From Promethearchaeota archaeon (GTDB lineage Archaea > Asgardarchaeota > Lokiarchaeia > Sigyniarchaeales > SOKP01), in assembly GCA_019894715.1 (NCBI GenBank), contig JAGXOA010000035.1:1-38945 (forward strand): 38,945 bases of DNA. The letters are read 5' to 3'. The notes under the pieces are model-generated. The model was not told the origin of the DNA. It ran no database searches and worked only from the letters and a program-made list of their open reading frames with translations. The translations under genes and the position numbers were made by a program. This document shows positions 1-9,065 of the stretch, one piece after another (position 1 is the first letter of the stretch; each line of letters opens with the position of its first letter).

Positions 1-105
1 TGTGAACGAGGAATCATTCCAAAAGCATTGGGATGGTTTTCTACGACATACAGACCAATCCGTACTAGAAGCGATTGTGCACTCGTAGGAAGCCACGGCC
101 TTTAG
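1..105 (+). CDS. C-terminal end of a TnpB-like (IS200/IS605 OrfB) protein, cut by the window edge
   Basis: An open frame enters from the left edge and stops at TAG 103-105. The readable tail of 34 residues starts CERGIIPKALG and ends VGSHGL. The stop lies inside a perfect stem-loop (94-111) followed by GTAGTTCAC, which is how many TnpB genes end: the last codons overlap the right-end hairpin and the 3' part of the guide (omega) RNA. The reaction would be RNA-guided DNA nicking or cleavage by a RuvC-like domain, but no catalytic residue is visible in this fragment. The family call rests on the tail plus the hairpin context and is inferred. Whether the full gene is intact cannot be judged from this window. 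Confidence 0.5.
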   Translation, partial: CERGIIPKALGWFSTTYRPIRTRSDCALVGSHGL

Positions 106-122
106 GCCGTGTGTAGTTCACT
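94..122 (+). mobile_element. Right-end hairpin of an IS200/IS605-type element
   Basis: CACGGCC (94-100) pairs perfectly with GGCCGTG (105-111) across the four-base loop TTTA, and is followed by TGTAGTTCAC. It is strikingly GC-rich for this window. The same layout, CCAC...CCTTTAGG...GTGG then TAGTTCA, recurs on the minus strand at 31981-32006, so the two look like ends of related elements. The transposon end probably lies near 121-122, after TTCA or TTCAC. Confidence 0.6.
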
Positions 123-261
123 CTTTATACACTATTAATTAAGATTTGGAATCTAAAATTAGATTTGAATTTTCAATACAAAAAAAAAAATTGATATTAA
201 TTAAAATATTTATGAAATATAGAATATAATAGATTTAAAATGAATTTGTTGGTATGATATA

Positions 262-1179
262 ATGGAATATTCAAAACAAAAAAGTACAAAAAAGATTTGC
301 TATTTTTTAGATACTGATGAAAATGCATCTCCTTTTGATATAAACATGGCTTATGATGCAGGATTTGACGTCGTAGTTCCTTATAATAATATGACTGCTG
401 ATAAAGTCCCTAAACTTGTACAAGATGCAATTTTTTCTAGAAAACCAAATGCTTCAACAGCTTTTTTTATTGGAGGGGAAGACACAAAAGAAGCAGATAA
501 AATAACAAAAAAAGTATTAGACTCATTTGTCTCTCCATTTGAATGTCCTGTTATAGTAGATCCAAGAGGTTCACACACTACAGCCTCAGCGATAATAGCT
601 AAAATCATAAAAACCGCTCAAGCGCATGATATAAATGATTTGTCTGGAAGGAAAATGGTAATTCTTGGAGCAACTGGTCCTGTTGGGGAGATTGGCGCAA
701 TTATTTCAGCAAGACTTAAGTGTAATACGATAATAACTTCTAGACGGAAACAATATATTAAAGATTTGGCAAGAGATCTCAATAAAAAAGCTGGTGATGA
801 CGCATCAGAAATAATAGGTGCTGTTGGAATTACGGATGATGATAAAATTCAACTTTTAAAAGATGCAGATATAATATGCTCCGTCGCAAAAGCAGGTATT
901 GAAATGATCTCAAAAGAGCTTTTAGAAAAATTACAATCCAAAAAAATTGTTGTTGATATAAATTTAGTACCTCCTTATGGTATTTATGGTCTAAAACCTA
1001 ATTATGATAATAAAGAAATTTATCCCGGTATATTTGGTATTGGAGCTTTAGCAATAGGGAATTTAAAATCTAAAATTGAAAAATCAATGTTAAAAGAAGC
1101 ATCAAATTCTAGAGGTAAAAAAATTTTTAATTATAAAAATGCTTTTGATATAGCAAAGAAATTGCTAAAGATCAATTAG
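262..1179 (+). CDS. NAD(P)-dependent methylene-tetrahydromethanopterin dehydrogenase (MtdA/MtdB family)
   Basis: Predicted to interconvert methylene- and methenyl-tetrahydromethanopterin with NAD(P), in the cytoplasm. The 305 residues fit the family length of about 290-300. The N-terminal domain carries the family-like stretch SPFDINMAYDAGFDVVVPY (residues 23-41) and DPRGSHTTASA (100-110). The C-terminal Rossmann domain has GATGPVGEIG at 136-145. In methylotrophic bacteria this family works with H4MPT; most methanogens use the unrelated F420- or H2-dependent enzymes. Its presence suggests a pyridine-nucleotide-linked H4MPT branch. It is monocistronic here, flanked by an IS end and an unknown gene, with no other Mtd/Mch/Ftr gene alongside. 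MtdA versus MtdB, and the preferred cofactor, cannot be told by eye. The family call is firm. Confidence 0.87.
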   Translation: MEYSKQKSTKKICYFLDTDENASPFDINMAYDAGFDVVVPYNNMTADKVPKLVQDAIFSRKPNASTAFFIGGEDTKEADKITKKVLDSFVSPFECPVIVDPRGSHTTASAIIAKIIKTAQAHDINDLSGRKMVILGATGPVGEIGAIISARLKCNTIITSRRKQYIKDLARDLNKKAGDDASEIIGAVGITDDDKIQLLKDADIICSVAKAGIEMISKELLEKLQSKKIVVDINLVPPYGIYGLKPNYDNKEIYPGIFGIGALAIGNLKSKIEKSMLKEASNSRGKKIFNYKNAFDIAKKLLKIN

Positions 1180-1194
1180 TTTATTTTTTTTATA
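1180..1194 (+). terminator. Possible T-run terminator after the H4MPT dehydrogenase gene
   Basis: Immediately after the stop codon there is a run of T (about 1184-1191) without an obvious stem-loop. Archaeal RNA polymerase terminates at such U-tracts, so this is a plausible terminator. T-runs are frequent by chance in DNA this A+T-rich. Confidence 0.25.
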
Positions 1195-1314
1195 AAAAAT
1201 TATGACATCATTCAATACTCTCTTAAAAAGAATTTATGTTATCAAAATTTTTATCATTTGAATAGTTATAAACAATATATAGATTTTAGTTTTATCGAAA
1301 AGGAAGTAATTTGA

Positions 1315-1971
1315 ATGGGAACATCATTATATCGTGTTAAAATAAATAAAATAGAAAGAGATACAGCTTCTTGTAGAATTTATATCATAAATCCTGATGC
1401 AGGGGATATACATATTACTAAAACTTTTGCTTTATCTCTTATCATAGAATGTTGGGATAAATTATTGAATGGATATTTTTTCCCAGGAGAAAGTATCTTA
1501 CCTATTTCAGAAGAAGAAGCTAAAAATCTAGCCACTAATACACCTATATTTCAAATTTTTAAAGAATTAAGAAAATCTGCATATGGTTACGAAAAAGAAA
1601 TTACAAAAGAGGAATATGATGAATCTCTGGCTAATCATGAATATGGACGACCTTATAAATATAAGGGAATAAGTGTTGTCGGTTTTGATACAAAGATGGA
1701 TGGTGAAATCGAAAGATATTATGCTCTGATGCTTGAGGATGATGGAAAGCATAAAATAGAAGCAGAAAGATATATAGAGTATGTAAAATTGGAAAATAAA
1801 GAAAATTATGAATGGCTAATAACAAATTATAATGAATCTGAAGAAAAAATAAAACATTATGAATCATTAGATACCACACCACAAGGAGATTTAGTATTTA
1901 AGGTAACCAATCTTGAATTATTATCTATTTTAGTTCCAAATGCTGAATGGGAAACTTATAATTATTGGTAA
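1315..1971 (+). CDS. Hypothetical protein, 218 aa, no family recognised
   Basis: I do not recognise this protein. It looks real: 218 codons with no stop, balanced codon use, and a Shine-Dalgarno-like AAGGAAG (about 1300-1306) placed correctly before the ATG. It is soluble, rich in Glu, Lys and Tyr, with no signal peptide, membrane segment or cysteine cluster. Several short beta-like stretches (for example YKYKGISVVGFDTK, and the final DLVFKVTNLELLSILVP) suggest a compact alpha/beta fold. The neighbours, a one-carbon enzyme upstream and a broken oxidoreductase gene downstream, do not indicate a role. Confidence 0.6.
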   Translation: MGTSLYRVKINKIERDTASCRIYIINPDAGDIHITKTFALSLIIECWDKLLNGYFFPGESILPISEEEAKNLATNTPIFQIFKELRKSAYGYEKEITKEEYDESLANHEYGRPYKYKGISVVGFDTKMDGEIERYYALMLEDDGKHKIEAERYIEYVKLENKENYEWLITNYNESEEKIKHYESLDTTPQGDLVFKVTNLELLSILVPNAEWETYNYW

Positions 1972-2425
1972 TTTTTTATCCTCATTTTTATCATTTAATT
2001 TATCATTCTATTGTCTTATTGATATCATTATTTTTCTTCAATGAAAATGGATTCTTAATAACTTACCTAAGCAAAAATTAAAGTATATAAAAAATGTTTA
2101 ATCTCCAACTCTTATTGCAAATACATTGAATATAAGTCCCTTAGTTATATTTTGGCTTGCTGAAAGTAAATATAAAATTAAAATAAGATCTGTAGGAAAC
2201 TATATAAGTGTAAGAAAAAATATTCATATAAATGGCAAATTATCCCAATATTTTCCAGATTTCCAATATTGGTTACAATATTTAGCAAAATTAGACTATC
2301 TGAAGAATTAACAATTTAACCTCCTCATTGAAGATTTTTGAAAATAGTCAATATAATTTGTTAGTGATAAAATTAATTTTTAATTATTAACTATTCTAAT
2401 AAAAAATTATTTTAGATTGGAATGA
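1972..2425. other. Gene-poor spacer upstream of the broken IorB-like gene
   Basis: About 450 bases with no gene I can support. A 61-codon TTG-started frame at 2126-2311 has no recognisable family and no start context. The TATA-like AGTATATAAAAAATG around 2081-2096 leads only into an 11-codon frame. The stretch may hold the promoter of the former downstream gene or eroded coding sequence. Confidence 0.4.
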
Positions 2426-3121
2426 ATTGGTGATGTATTTATTTATAAAGAGACTGATATAATTAATATATTAATCGCGGGAGCCTCTGGTCAGGGTGTT
2501 ATTACATTAAAACGCTTAATTGAATTTGCAGCTCAAAAAGCTGGCATAGAGCGAATCCTTGGAAGTGAAATTTTTATTTAATTCAAATAAAAACAATTAA
2601 TGCATGGACTCGCTCAACGAGAAGGTGCTATAACAAGCCATACTAGATATCAAAAGAAAACTTTTGATGATCCTCGTAAAGATTTACAATCTTCACTGAT
2701 TTGTTATGGAGGTGCTGATCTTTATATTTGTCTTGAACCAGTCGAAGCATTAAGAAGAGGGATATTCGCGTCAGAAAAGACAACTTTTGTTATAAATTTA
2801 AGAACTATCCCTGGAGTCATGATTACAGCTGACTTAGAAGAATATCCTTCAATTGATAAGATTAAAGAAATTTTAAATGGTAATGGAAAGGATGTCTATT
2901 TTATGAACGCAACAAAAATCTCTCTAGACAATTTTAATCAAAACCAGCAAGTAAACTTAATAATGCTAGGTTTTGCAATAGCAACAAATAAGCTCCCTTT
3001 TATAGAAATAAGACATTATGAAGAAGTAATTAGAGAGTGGTTAAGAGATCCTAATATGAATATTAAAGCATTACATTTAGGAATAGAGAGGGGTAAAGAA
3101 ATTGTTAATAATACAATATAG
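2426..3121 (+). pseudogene. Broken indolepyruvate:ferredoxin oxidoreductase beta subunit-like gene (IorB / 2-oxoacid oxidoreductase gamma family)
   Basis: Two halves of one protein lie in the same frame. The first (about 2426-2578) has the family's nucleotide-binding start INILIAGASGQGVITLKR and ends LGSEI. The second (from ATG 2600 to 3121) starts HGLAQREGAITSHTRY and continues to a normal family C-terminus. Intact relatives run SE-(M/V/I)-HGLAQR without a break. Here 30 extra bases (2572-2601) sit at that junction and add two in-frame TAA stops (2579-2581 and 2591-2593). The first half also has no ATG, GTG or TTG in frame after the upstream stop TGA 2423-2425. The intact enzyme would transfer electrons from aryl-pyruvate oxidation to ferredoxin together with IorA, which is absent here. 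The second half might still be translated from ATG 2600 but would lack the first glycine-rich loop. Confidence 0.75.
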
Positions 3122-3213
3122 GTTAACTTTATCTTAGTATGAACCTACAGGTTATCAAATTTATTAAAAAGTGTGAATATTATTTAACATTTTAAATAAA
3201 TATGATAACCTAG

Positions 3214-4149
3214 TTAACTAATACTTACTATAATTGTACCTGCAATTACTATAATAATTCCAAGAATTTGATATTTATTGAGGTTTTCTTTAAGAATAAT
3301 AATCCCAAATATCACAGTAATTAATGGATTAATGGAGGCGATTGGACTTGCACGAGAAATACCGATTATACGAATTGCTTCAAAATAAGCGACACTCCCT
3401 ATACCCCATGCCATAATACCTGCACATACTAAAAAAATAAAATTCCGCGCGGATATTGATTTTCTTTCTTGCTGTTTATTATCTTTTTTAAAATTTCCAA
3501 TTGATATAATTAACCATAACATCGTGGTAAATATAGTAGATATAAGAAATCGTAATGCTGTCAAAGAATATGTATTGATATCAGGAAATTCGAGGGTGTA
3601 TCTTAGTATTACCAAGGAAATTCCCCATAAAAAAGCGCCAGAAACAGATAAAAAAATACTTATATAATATACTTTTAAGTCAATTTCCTCATTATTATTA
3701 TTGTTATTTTTTGCATTATTTTGGGATACAAATCCAACTCCAATGACGGTTATTATTGTACCTATTATTGTAATAATCGATATAATCTCAATACCACCAA
3801 TAAGCAAAATGGATGCTATAAATATTGGTGTAATTGAAGAAGCAACTTGAACAATCGAAGCTTTCCCAATTTTAATAGCTTTAAAATATACAATTTCCCC
3901 AAGTGAATTTAGAATTCCTCCAATTATTATTAAAAGAAATATATCAGTTTGAAATAGAACTCCAAAAGAATCCATCTGGCCCGAAAAGAAAATGATCATT
4001 AGAATAAAAGCAACTGCAGAAAAACCACGAATTATTATTGAGCCCAAAGGAGATTGCTCTCTTAGAACAACTTTTACAATTATAACTGTCGATCCCCAAC
4101 AAAATGCTGCCAATATTGAAAAAATTATACCTAATATCAATGAATCCAA
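3214..4149 (-). CDS. EamA-type drug/metabolite transporter
   Basis: A 311-residue integral membrane protein made almost entirely of hydrophobic helices, consistent with the ten-helix DMT fold. Two EamA repeats are visible: residues about 5-140, beginning with a helix that contains AAFCWGSTVIIVK, and about 165-310, with the matching GAFLWGISLVILRY. A polar Asn-rich linker (NAKNNNNNNEEID, about 147-159) joins them. The second repeat ends in the typical PLITVIFGIIILKE helix pair. Substrate cannot be inferred; family members export amino acids, nucleotide precursors or other small metabolites. The gene stands alone, convergent with the broken IorB-like gene. Confidence 0.88.
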   Translation of the reverse strand: MDSLILGIIFSILAAFCWGSTVIIVKVVLREQSPLGSIIIRGFSAVAFILMIIFFSGQMDSFGVLFQTDIFLLIIIGGILNSLGEIVYFKAIKIGKASIVQVASSITPIFIASILLIGGIEIISIITIIGTIITVIGVGFVSQNNAKNNNNNNEEIDLKVYYISIFLSVSGAFLWGISLVILRYTLEFPDINTYSLTALRFLISTIFTTMLWLIISIGNFKKDNKQQERKSISARNFIFLVCAGIMAWGIGSVAYFEAIRIIGISRASPIASINPLITVIFGIIILKENLNKYQILGIIIVIAGTIIVSIS

Positions 4150-4511
4150 ATCAATTCCTTCTTTTTTTTATTTATTTATAACATTATCTTATTCTTTATT
4201 ATCTACTCATATATTAGGAAATCTATGAGAATGAACTAAAAATAAGTAAGCAATTATCTTAGTTTTAAAGCCAATAAAGGAGGTTATAATTTTATTTTTG
4301 CTAAACCCTGTTATTATTTCTTACATTGATCTTTAAAATTATAAGAAAAATAATTCTAAAAAATATTTAAAGTTTTTGTTATTCTAATGGGAAATAATTC
4401 CCGTATGATATTTTGGGAGAATATATAAGAGATATTTGTTGAATAGTTTATAAATCAATAGAAGAAAAACCTTACACTTATTTTTATTTAATATTTATCA
4501 AATAAATAATT
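4150..4511. other. Spacer between two minus-strand genes
   Basis: About 360 bases without a gene. It must contain the promoter of the transporter at its left end. A short hairpin, GGGAA/TTCCC with loop ATAA, lies at 4389-4402; it is too short to interpret. No RNA gene is visible. Confidence 0.4.
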
Positions 4512-5531
4512 TTATTCATTAGTAGTATATGTGAAATTTCTTTCTCCAAGAATCTCATCGATTTTTTTCATCTGATCATTATTTAAAGAACCAAATTCTA
4601 ATGTTTTAACATTTTCCTCTACTTGTGTTTTTGTTTTAAATCCTGGGATCGGAATTGTCTTATCACTACGTGCTAAAATCCATGATAGTGCTCCTTGTAC
4701 CATTGAGCGACCATCACTCATAAGTATATCTTTTATTGAATCCAATTTTCCCAACCATTCTGGATCAGGTTTACCTTTTTTAAAATATTTTAACCATTCA
4801 GGAGCGTTTTTTCCTCGAACATCATTATCAGGAAGAATCGAATTTAATGAGTATTTTCCCGTTAGTAATCCCATTGCAAGTACGGTTCTATTTATACTTG
4901 CCAAATTATTTGTTTCACATAAATCAATAATTTCTTTCATATCATGTAAAACATTAAGTTCATGTTGAATAGAAACACAATTTGAATTCTCTACAAAATA
5001 TTTACTCAAATCAGATAAATCAGTACTCCAACCATAAGCTTTAATTTGTCCATTCTCTTGTAAATCATCTAAAGTTTCTATAATAGGAATTAATTCTTCT
5101 TTTGGAACATGCCATATGTGTAATTGATATAGATCTATGAAATCTGTACCTAAACGGTTTAATGATGCCTCACACGCCATTTTAATATATTTAGGCGTAA
5201 TGTTTGTACCAATTTTTCTTTTATTCTCACTATCAAATGTATTACCAAATTTAGTAGCAATTACGATATCATCCCTATAGCCTTGAATTGCTTTTCCCAG
5301 AATTTCTTCGCTATGACCTGCACCATACATATCTGCCGTATCAAAGAAATTTATTCCTAAATCAATAGCACATTGAATTGCTTTAATTGATTCCTTATCA
5401 TCTATAATACCATAACCAGTTGGTTTACCTTCTTGATCAATTATTGTTCCTCCAATTGCCCAACAACCCATCCCTAAGGGGCTAACTCTTATATTTGATT
5501 TACCTAATATTCTTTCTTTTATTTTAACCAC
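4512..5531 (-). CDS. Aldo/keto reductase
   Basis: Cytosolic NADPH-dependent oxidoreductase of the AKR (beta/alpha)8 barrel family. The 339 residues have the catalytic tetrad in order: Asp64 and Tyr69 in NFFDTADMYG, Lys94 in IATKFG, His138 in LYQLHIW. The cofactor end is seen in IPIPGFKTKTQVEENV near the C-terminus. The sequence resembles the YghZ/voltage-channel-beta-like branch with the motif FFDTADMYGAGHSEEILGKA. Substrate is unknown. The gene is monocistronic, on the same strand as the transporter 360 bases downstream. Confidence 0.92.
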   Translation of the reverse strand: MVKIKERILGKSNIRVSPLGMGCWAIGGTIIDQEGKPTGYGIIDDKESIKAIQCAIDLGINFFDTADMYGAGHSEEILGKAIQGYRDDIVIATKFGNTFDSENKRKIGTNITPKYIKMACEASLNRLGTDFIDLYQLHIWHVPKEELIPIIETLDDLQENGQIKAYGWSTDLSDLSKYFVENSNCVSIQHELNVLHDMKEIIDLCETNNLASINRTVLAMGLLTGKYSLNSILPDNDVRGKNAPEWLKYFKKGKPDPEWLGKLDSIKDILMSDGRSMVQGALSWILARSDKTIPIPGFKTKTQVEENVKTLEFGSLNNDQMKKIDEILGERNFTYTTNE

Positions 5532-5726
5532 TTTATTTCACATCTACAATAATTTTTTATTATTAAAGTCAATTTAGAAAAAAGATATCCTTTTTTTAAT
5601 ATCTCTCTATTATAAAATAAATATAACTATATTTTATGCTTTAATTTAAAAATATTGAATAGAATCAAAAATGATTCTACAGTATCAATTAAATAAATCA
5701 AGTAAAAATAAAAATGAGAGTTTTGA

Positions 5727-6251
5727 TTATGTTCTTTTAATTATTTTTATTAATCCTTTCTTTCGAAGTTTTTCCATTATTATTTCAGTGTTTTCTACAG
5801 AATTACTTGCAATTTGAGCAACTTTTTCTATTGTATTCATGCCATCGCAAATTTTCATTATTTTGTATTCTTCTGCAGTAACCATCCCAAGATCAACACT
5901 CATTTTTGGTACGTCTTTAACAATAATTGGAATACGAACATCCCCACTTTCTATCCCTTCCCTTAATTCAGGCAGACTTGGACTCGCACCAAAAAATGAT
6001 TTTACTTCAGTAATATTGTATTGATCATTGATATAAGCATAAATTGTATGTTCATTTATGGATGAATCATCAAGATCATTAGGATCAGGACTTGGATTGG
6101 TATGTTTATATTCTTTTGTATAGATGCCCATTGATATACCTTTAGCAATTTCATCCTTGTCTACTTTAAGATCAATCATTTCTTTGCATATATCACACCA
6201 AGCCCAAATTTCGATGAAAGTAAAATATTTTTTAACCTTATTCTGAGTCAT
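5727..6251 (-). CDS. Hypothetical protein with N-terminal CxxC and C-terminal winged-helix-like domain
   Basis: I do not recognise a named family. The 174 residues show an N-terminal CDIC (Cys19, Cys22) in an aromatic-rich stretch, then a middle alpha/beta part (NEHTIYAYINDQYNITEVKSFFG). The C-terminus, about residues 125-174 (TAEEYKIMKICDGMNTIEKVAQ, later EKLRKKGLIKII), reads like a winged helix-turn-helix of the PqqD/MarR-like kind. Only one CxxC pair is present, so metal binding would need a second protein or a dimer. A regulatory or scaffolding role is possible but not shown. It is transcribed divergently from the Zn-ribbon/aEF1B pair. Confidence 0.6.
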   Translation of the reverse strand: MTQNKVKKYFTFIEIWAWCDICKEMIDLKVDKDEIAKGISMGIYTKEYKHTNPSPDPNDLDDSSINEHTIYAYINDQYNITEVKSFFGASPSLPELREGIESGDVRIPIIVKDVPKMSVDLGMVTAEEYKIMKICDGMNTIEKVAQIASNSVENTEIIMEKLRKKGLIKIIKRT

Positions 6252-6447
6252 TATTCTTCACAATTATAATTTGTTTATGTCTTATAGTAATATGACTTAG
6301 AATAAATAAAAGAATTTAACTTTAAATATATATAGATCTAAAAAAAAAAGTCTCATTTTTCACAAAGATAAATTAAAAAATAAAAAAAAATTAAAGTTAT
6401 CTTTAATTTTCATTCCTAAGACTAACTATAAATAAAAATTAGAAACT

Positions 6448-6621
6448 ATGTCTATAAAACGTAATATATGTTCTTGTTGTGGTCGTCCTATTACCCCTTA
6501 TGAACCTGCAATCCATTTTCCATGTCCAAATTGTGGGGATGTTACTATTTGGAGATGCGAAGCATGTCGTGAGAGAGGAAAATCATATCGATGCTTGAAA
6601 TGTGAGTTTGTAGGACCATAA
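6448..6621 (+). CDS. Archaeal Zn-ribbon RNA-binding protein (COG2888, HVO_2753-like)
   Basis: A 57-residue protein made of paired zinc-finger knuckles: CSCCG (8-12), CPNCG (26-30), CEAC (37-40) and CLKC (49-52), enough for two zinc ions, ending CEFVGP. This matches the short archaeal zinc-finger family proposed to act in translation. In many archaea it sits directly before the aEF1B gene, exactly as here with 78 bases between them. The ATG at 6448 is the only sensible start, because the first knuckle follows within eight residues. The molecular function is not settled. Confidence 0.88.
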   Translation: MSIKRNICSCCGRPITPYEPAIHFPCPNCGDVTIWRCEACRERGKSYRCLKCEFVGP

Positions 6622-6699
6622 TTATTGCAAACTAATTAGGATAAAATTATAAAAAACGACTTATTAATTAGAATATTTAAAATAATGAGTGATTAAAAA

Positions 6700-6966
6700 A
6701 TGGGAGAATTTGTTGCTTTAATAGATATTATACCAGAAGATACAAATACTGATTTTGATGAACTAATAAAAAAATTAGGTGGTGCCCTTCCTGAAACTTG
6801 CACAATAGAACATCATGATATTATGCCAGTTGCATTTGGATTAAAGAAAGCAAGATTAAGAGTTAGATATCCAGAGGAATGGGGGGGTACTGATAAACTT
6901 GAAGGATTATTTGGAAAAATAAATGGTGTTCAAGGAGTTGAAGGAATCGCATTTTCTAAAGCCTAA
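6700..6966 (+). CDS. ef1b: Elongation factor 1-beta (aEF1B, nucleotide exchange factor for aEF1A)
   Basis: Recycles aEF1A-GDP to aEF1A-GTP during translation elongation. The 88 residues match the length of archaeal aEF1B, which corresponds to the C-terminal exchange domain of eukaryotic eEF1B-alpha. Typical features are the ferredoxin-like alternation, the central MPVAFGLKKARLRVRY (44-59) and the end VQGVEGIAFSKA. It follows the Zn-ribbon gene and is convergent with mutL. Confidence 0.93.
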   Translation: MGEFVALIDIIPEDTNTDFDELIKKLGGALPETCTIEHHDIMPVAFGLKKARLRVRYPEEWGGTDKLEGLFGKINGVQGVEGIAFSKA

Positions 6967-7080
6967 TCTCTTATTAATAAATTTTTTAAGTTCTATTGTT
7001 TTCTATTATTTTCTTATTTTATTATAGGAATTGAGTAATTTCAAAACTTTTTTTTTAATTTAATATATTCGATTAATTTA

Positions 7081-9024
7081 TCACGTTCTTCTAAAGAATT
7101 TATCCATTTCTCTGAAAGATATAAATTTGAGAGTAGGGCGTCCATGAGCACAATGAAAAGGATTTTCACAATTAGCTAAATCTATTACTATTTTTCTTAT
7201 TTCTTTTAAGGATAAATCTTCACCACCACGAATACTTCGATGACATGATAAATAATTTATAATCTCCTCTTTAACATCTAAAAAACTTCTATCTTTTCCT
7301 ATTTCAGCAATATCTGAAATAATATCTTTTATTAACTCTTTATTTATTGTTTTATAGAATATTGTTGGAATTTCACGTAAAAGATAAGTATTCCCACCGA
7401 AATGTTCAAATTTAAATCCTAATCTTTCTATTTTTTTTAGATTTTCTTCTAAAAATGCTTTTTCCATTGGAGATATATCAATTTTTAATGGTGATATAAG
7501 TTTTTGAATCATCTTCTTTGAATTATCATAAAGATTATAATAGAATTCTTTTTTAATTCTCTCAGATGCTGCATGTTGATCTAAAATAAATAGTCCTTCT
7601 TCATTATCTTTATTTTTACCCTCTAAGACAATGTAAATTTTATTATTTAATTGACCTGTATAAGGTATTAAATGTATTTTAGGAAAATTTTTTTTAATTA
7701 TATATTTATTCCTTATAAATGAATCTGATAATTGAGGTTTTTCCTTATTTATCGTTTGTTCATTTAAATCTAATTGAACTGCTTTTAAATCAAGTGAATT
7801 ATCAATTTCTAAAAGGGCTTTCTTATTTTCTTTATTTGAAGACTGTTTGATTGGTCTTAATTCTTTAGAATCTATTATGACCGGTTGTTCTTCAATTAGA
7901 TCCGTATCAAATCCTGTAATCATATCAATCTTCTCCTTTTCTTTCTTATTATTTTGAAATTTCGATTTAATACCTTTTTCTGTATATATATTTAGATCTA
8001 TGGAAAGATACTCTGCTTCTGCTTTAAGGAAAAGAGTTTTTATAAATCCTCTTAATACATTATAAACTTTATTATAGATGAATGTATCATCTTCAAATCT
8101 TATTAGCAATTTTTTAGGATGTATATTAAAATCGATAATAGAAGGATCTACATCTAAATTTAGAATAAAAAAAGGATGTTTTTTTACCATTAATGTGCCT
8201 TCATATGCTTCTTTAACTGCTCTACTTACTAAATCACTTTTTACGTATCTGTGATTAATAAAAAGACTGGAAGAATCTCGACTTTTCCTTGCAATTCGAG
8301 GATGACCTATTAGACCATGAATATTAAATAAATAACCTTTTTCTTGATAATCTATTTTTTTCATTAGGGTTGCTGTATTCTTTCCATAAATACGAAAAAC
8401 CGTAGTTTTTAGATCATTTTGGGATGGACAATTTAGTATTGGTAATTCATTATGAGTATAGATAAAATGTATATTTGGATAAGCCAGAGAATATCGTTGA
8501 ATAATATTTGTTATGTGCCCTAGTTCAGTTGAATCTGATTTAAGGAATTTTTGACGAGCAGGTATATTGTAAAAGAGATCTTTAACTTGAATATTAATTC
8601 CAATTGGGGAAGAAATCTTATTTTTTTTTATAATTTTTCCTCCCTCAACTATAATATGAGTTCCATTTTTTTCTTCTGAAGTCTTAGAAATAATCTCTAC
8701 TTTACTTACAGTCACAATACTTGCTAAAGCTTCACCCCGAAAACCAAGAGTAGAAAGTTTTTGCAGATCTTTTATACTTCTTATCTTGCTACTTGTGTAT
8801 CGTCGTAAAGCAATTTCTAATTCTTCTGAAGGAATACCTATTCCATTGTCAATTACTTGAACTACTCTCTTACCTGCTTTCCGAATATTAATTTTAATTT
8901 CGGTTGAACCTGCATCAATACTATTTTCAATTAGTTCCTTTATAATATTAGCTGGTCTTTCTACAACCTCTCCTGCAGCAATTTGCTCAGCATTTAGAAT
9001 TTCTTGTATTTTATTTCTACTCAT
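7081..9024 (-). CDS. mutL: DNA mismatch repair protein MutL with endonuclease motif
   Basis: Acts after MutS recognises a mismatch. The N-terminal GHKL ATPase shows AAGEVVERP (16-24), the Glu33/Asn34 stretch ELIENSIDAG, DNGIGI (59-64) and GFRGEALAS (94-102). A low-complexity Lys/Glu/Asn linker (about 340-440) follows. The C-terminal dimerisation domain has DQHA at 482-485 within DQHA-x2-E-x4-E, SCHR at 593-596 and CAHGRP at 625-630. These are the motifs of MutL proteins that nick DNA themselves, so a methyl-directed MutH-type system is not expected. The 647 residues are a usual length. It lies 41 bases behind mutS on the same strand and is probably cotranscribed. MutS/MutL pairs are patchy in archaea and generally attributed to transfer from bacteria. 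Confidence 0.95.
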   Translation of the reverse strand: MSRNKIQEILNAEQIAAGEVVERPANIIKELIENSIDAGSTEIKINIRKAGKRVVQVIDNGIGIPSEELEIALRRYTSSKIRSIKDLQKLSTLGFRGEALASIVTVSKVEIISKTSEEKNGTHIIVEGGKIIKKNKISSPIGINIQVKDLFYNIPARQKFLKSDSTELGHITNIIQRYSLAYPNIHFIYTHNELPILNCPSQNDLKTTVFRIYGKNTATLMKKIDYQEKGYLFNIHGLIGHPRIARKSRDSSSLFINHRYVKSDLVSRAVKEAYEGTLMVKKHPFFILNLDVDPSIIDFNIHPKKLLIRFEDDTFIYNKVYNVLRGFIKTLFLKAEAEYLSIDLNIYTEKGIKSKFQNNKKEKEKIDMITGFDTDLIEEQPVIIDSKELRPIKQSSNKENKKALLEIDNSLDLKAVQLDLNEQTINKEKPQLSDSFIRNKYIIKKNFPKIHLIPYTGQLNNKIYIVLEGKNKDNEEGLFILDQHAASERIKKEFYYNLYDNSKKMIQKLISPLKIDISPMEKAFLEENLKKIERLGFKFEHFGGNTYLLREIPTIFYKTINKELIKDIISDIAEIGKDRSFLDVKEEIINYLSCHRSIRGGEDLSLKEIRKIVIDLANCENPFHCAHGRPTLKFISFREMDKFFRRT

Positions 9025-9065
9025 AAAGCTTGATTCTATACTATTATTCTCTATATATTTTTTTT

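Noticed and set aside
2126-2311. 61-codon TTG-started frame on the plus strand
   Set aside because: No family resemblance, no ribosome site, and codons typical of A+T-rich spacer; not claimed as a gene.
2567-2605. Archaeal intron as explanation of the 30-base interruption of the IorB-like gene
   Set aside because: No bulge-helix-bulge structure is visible, and protein-coding introns in archaea are very rare; an insertion is simpler.
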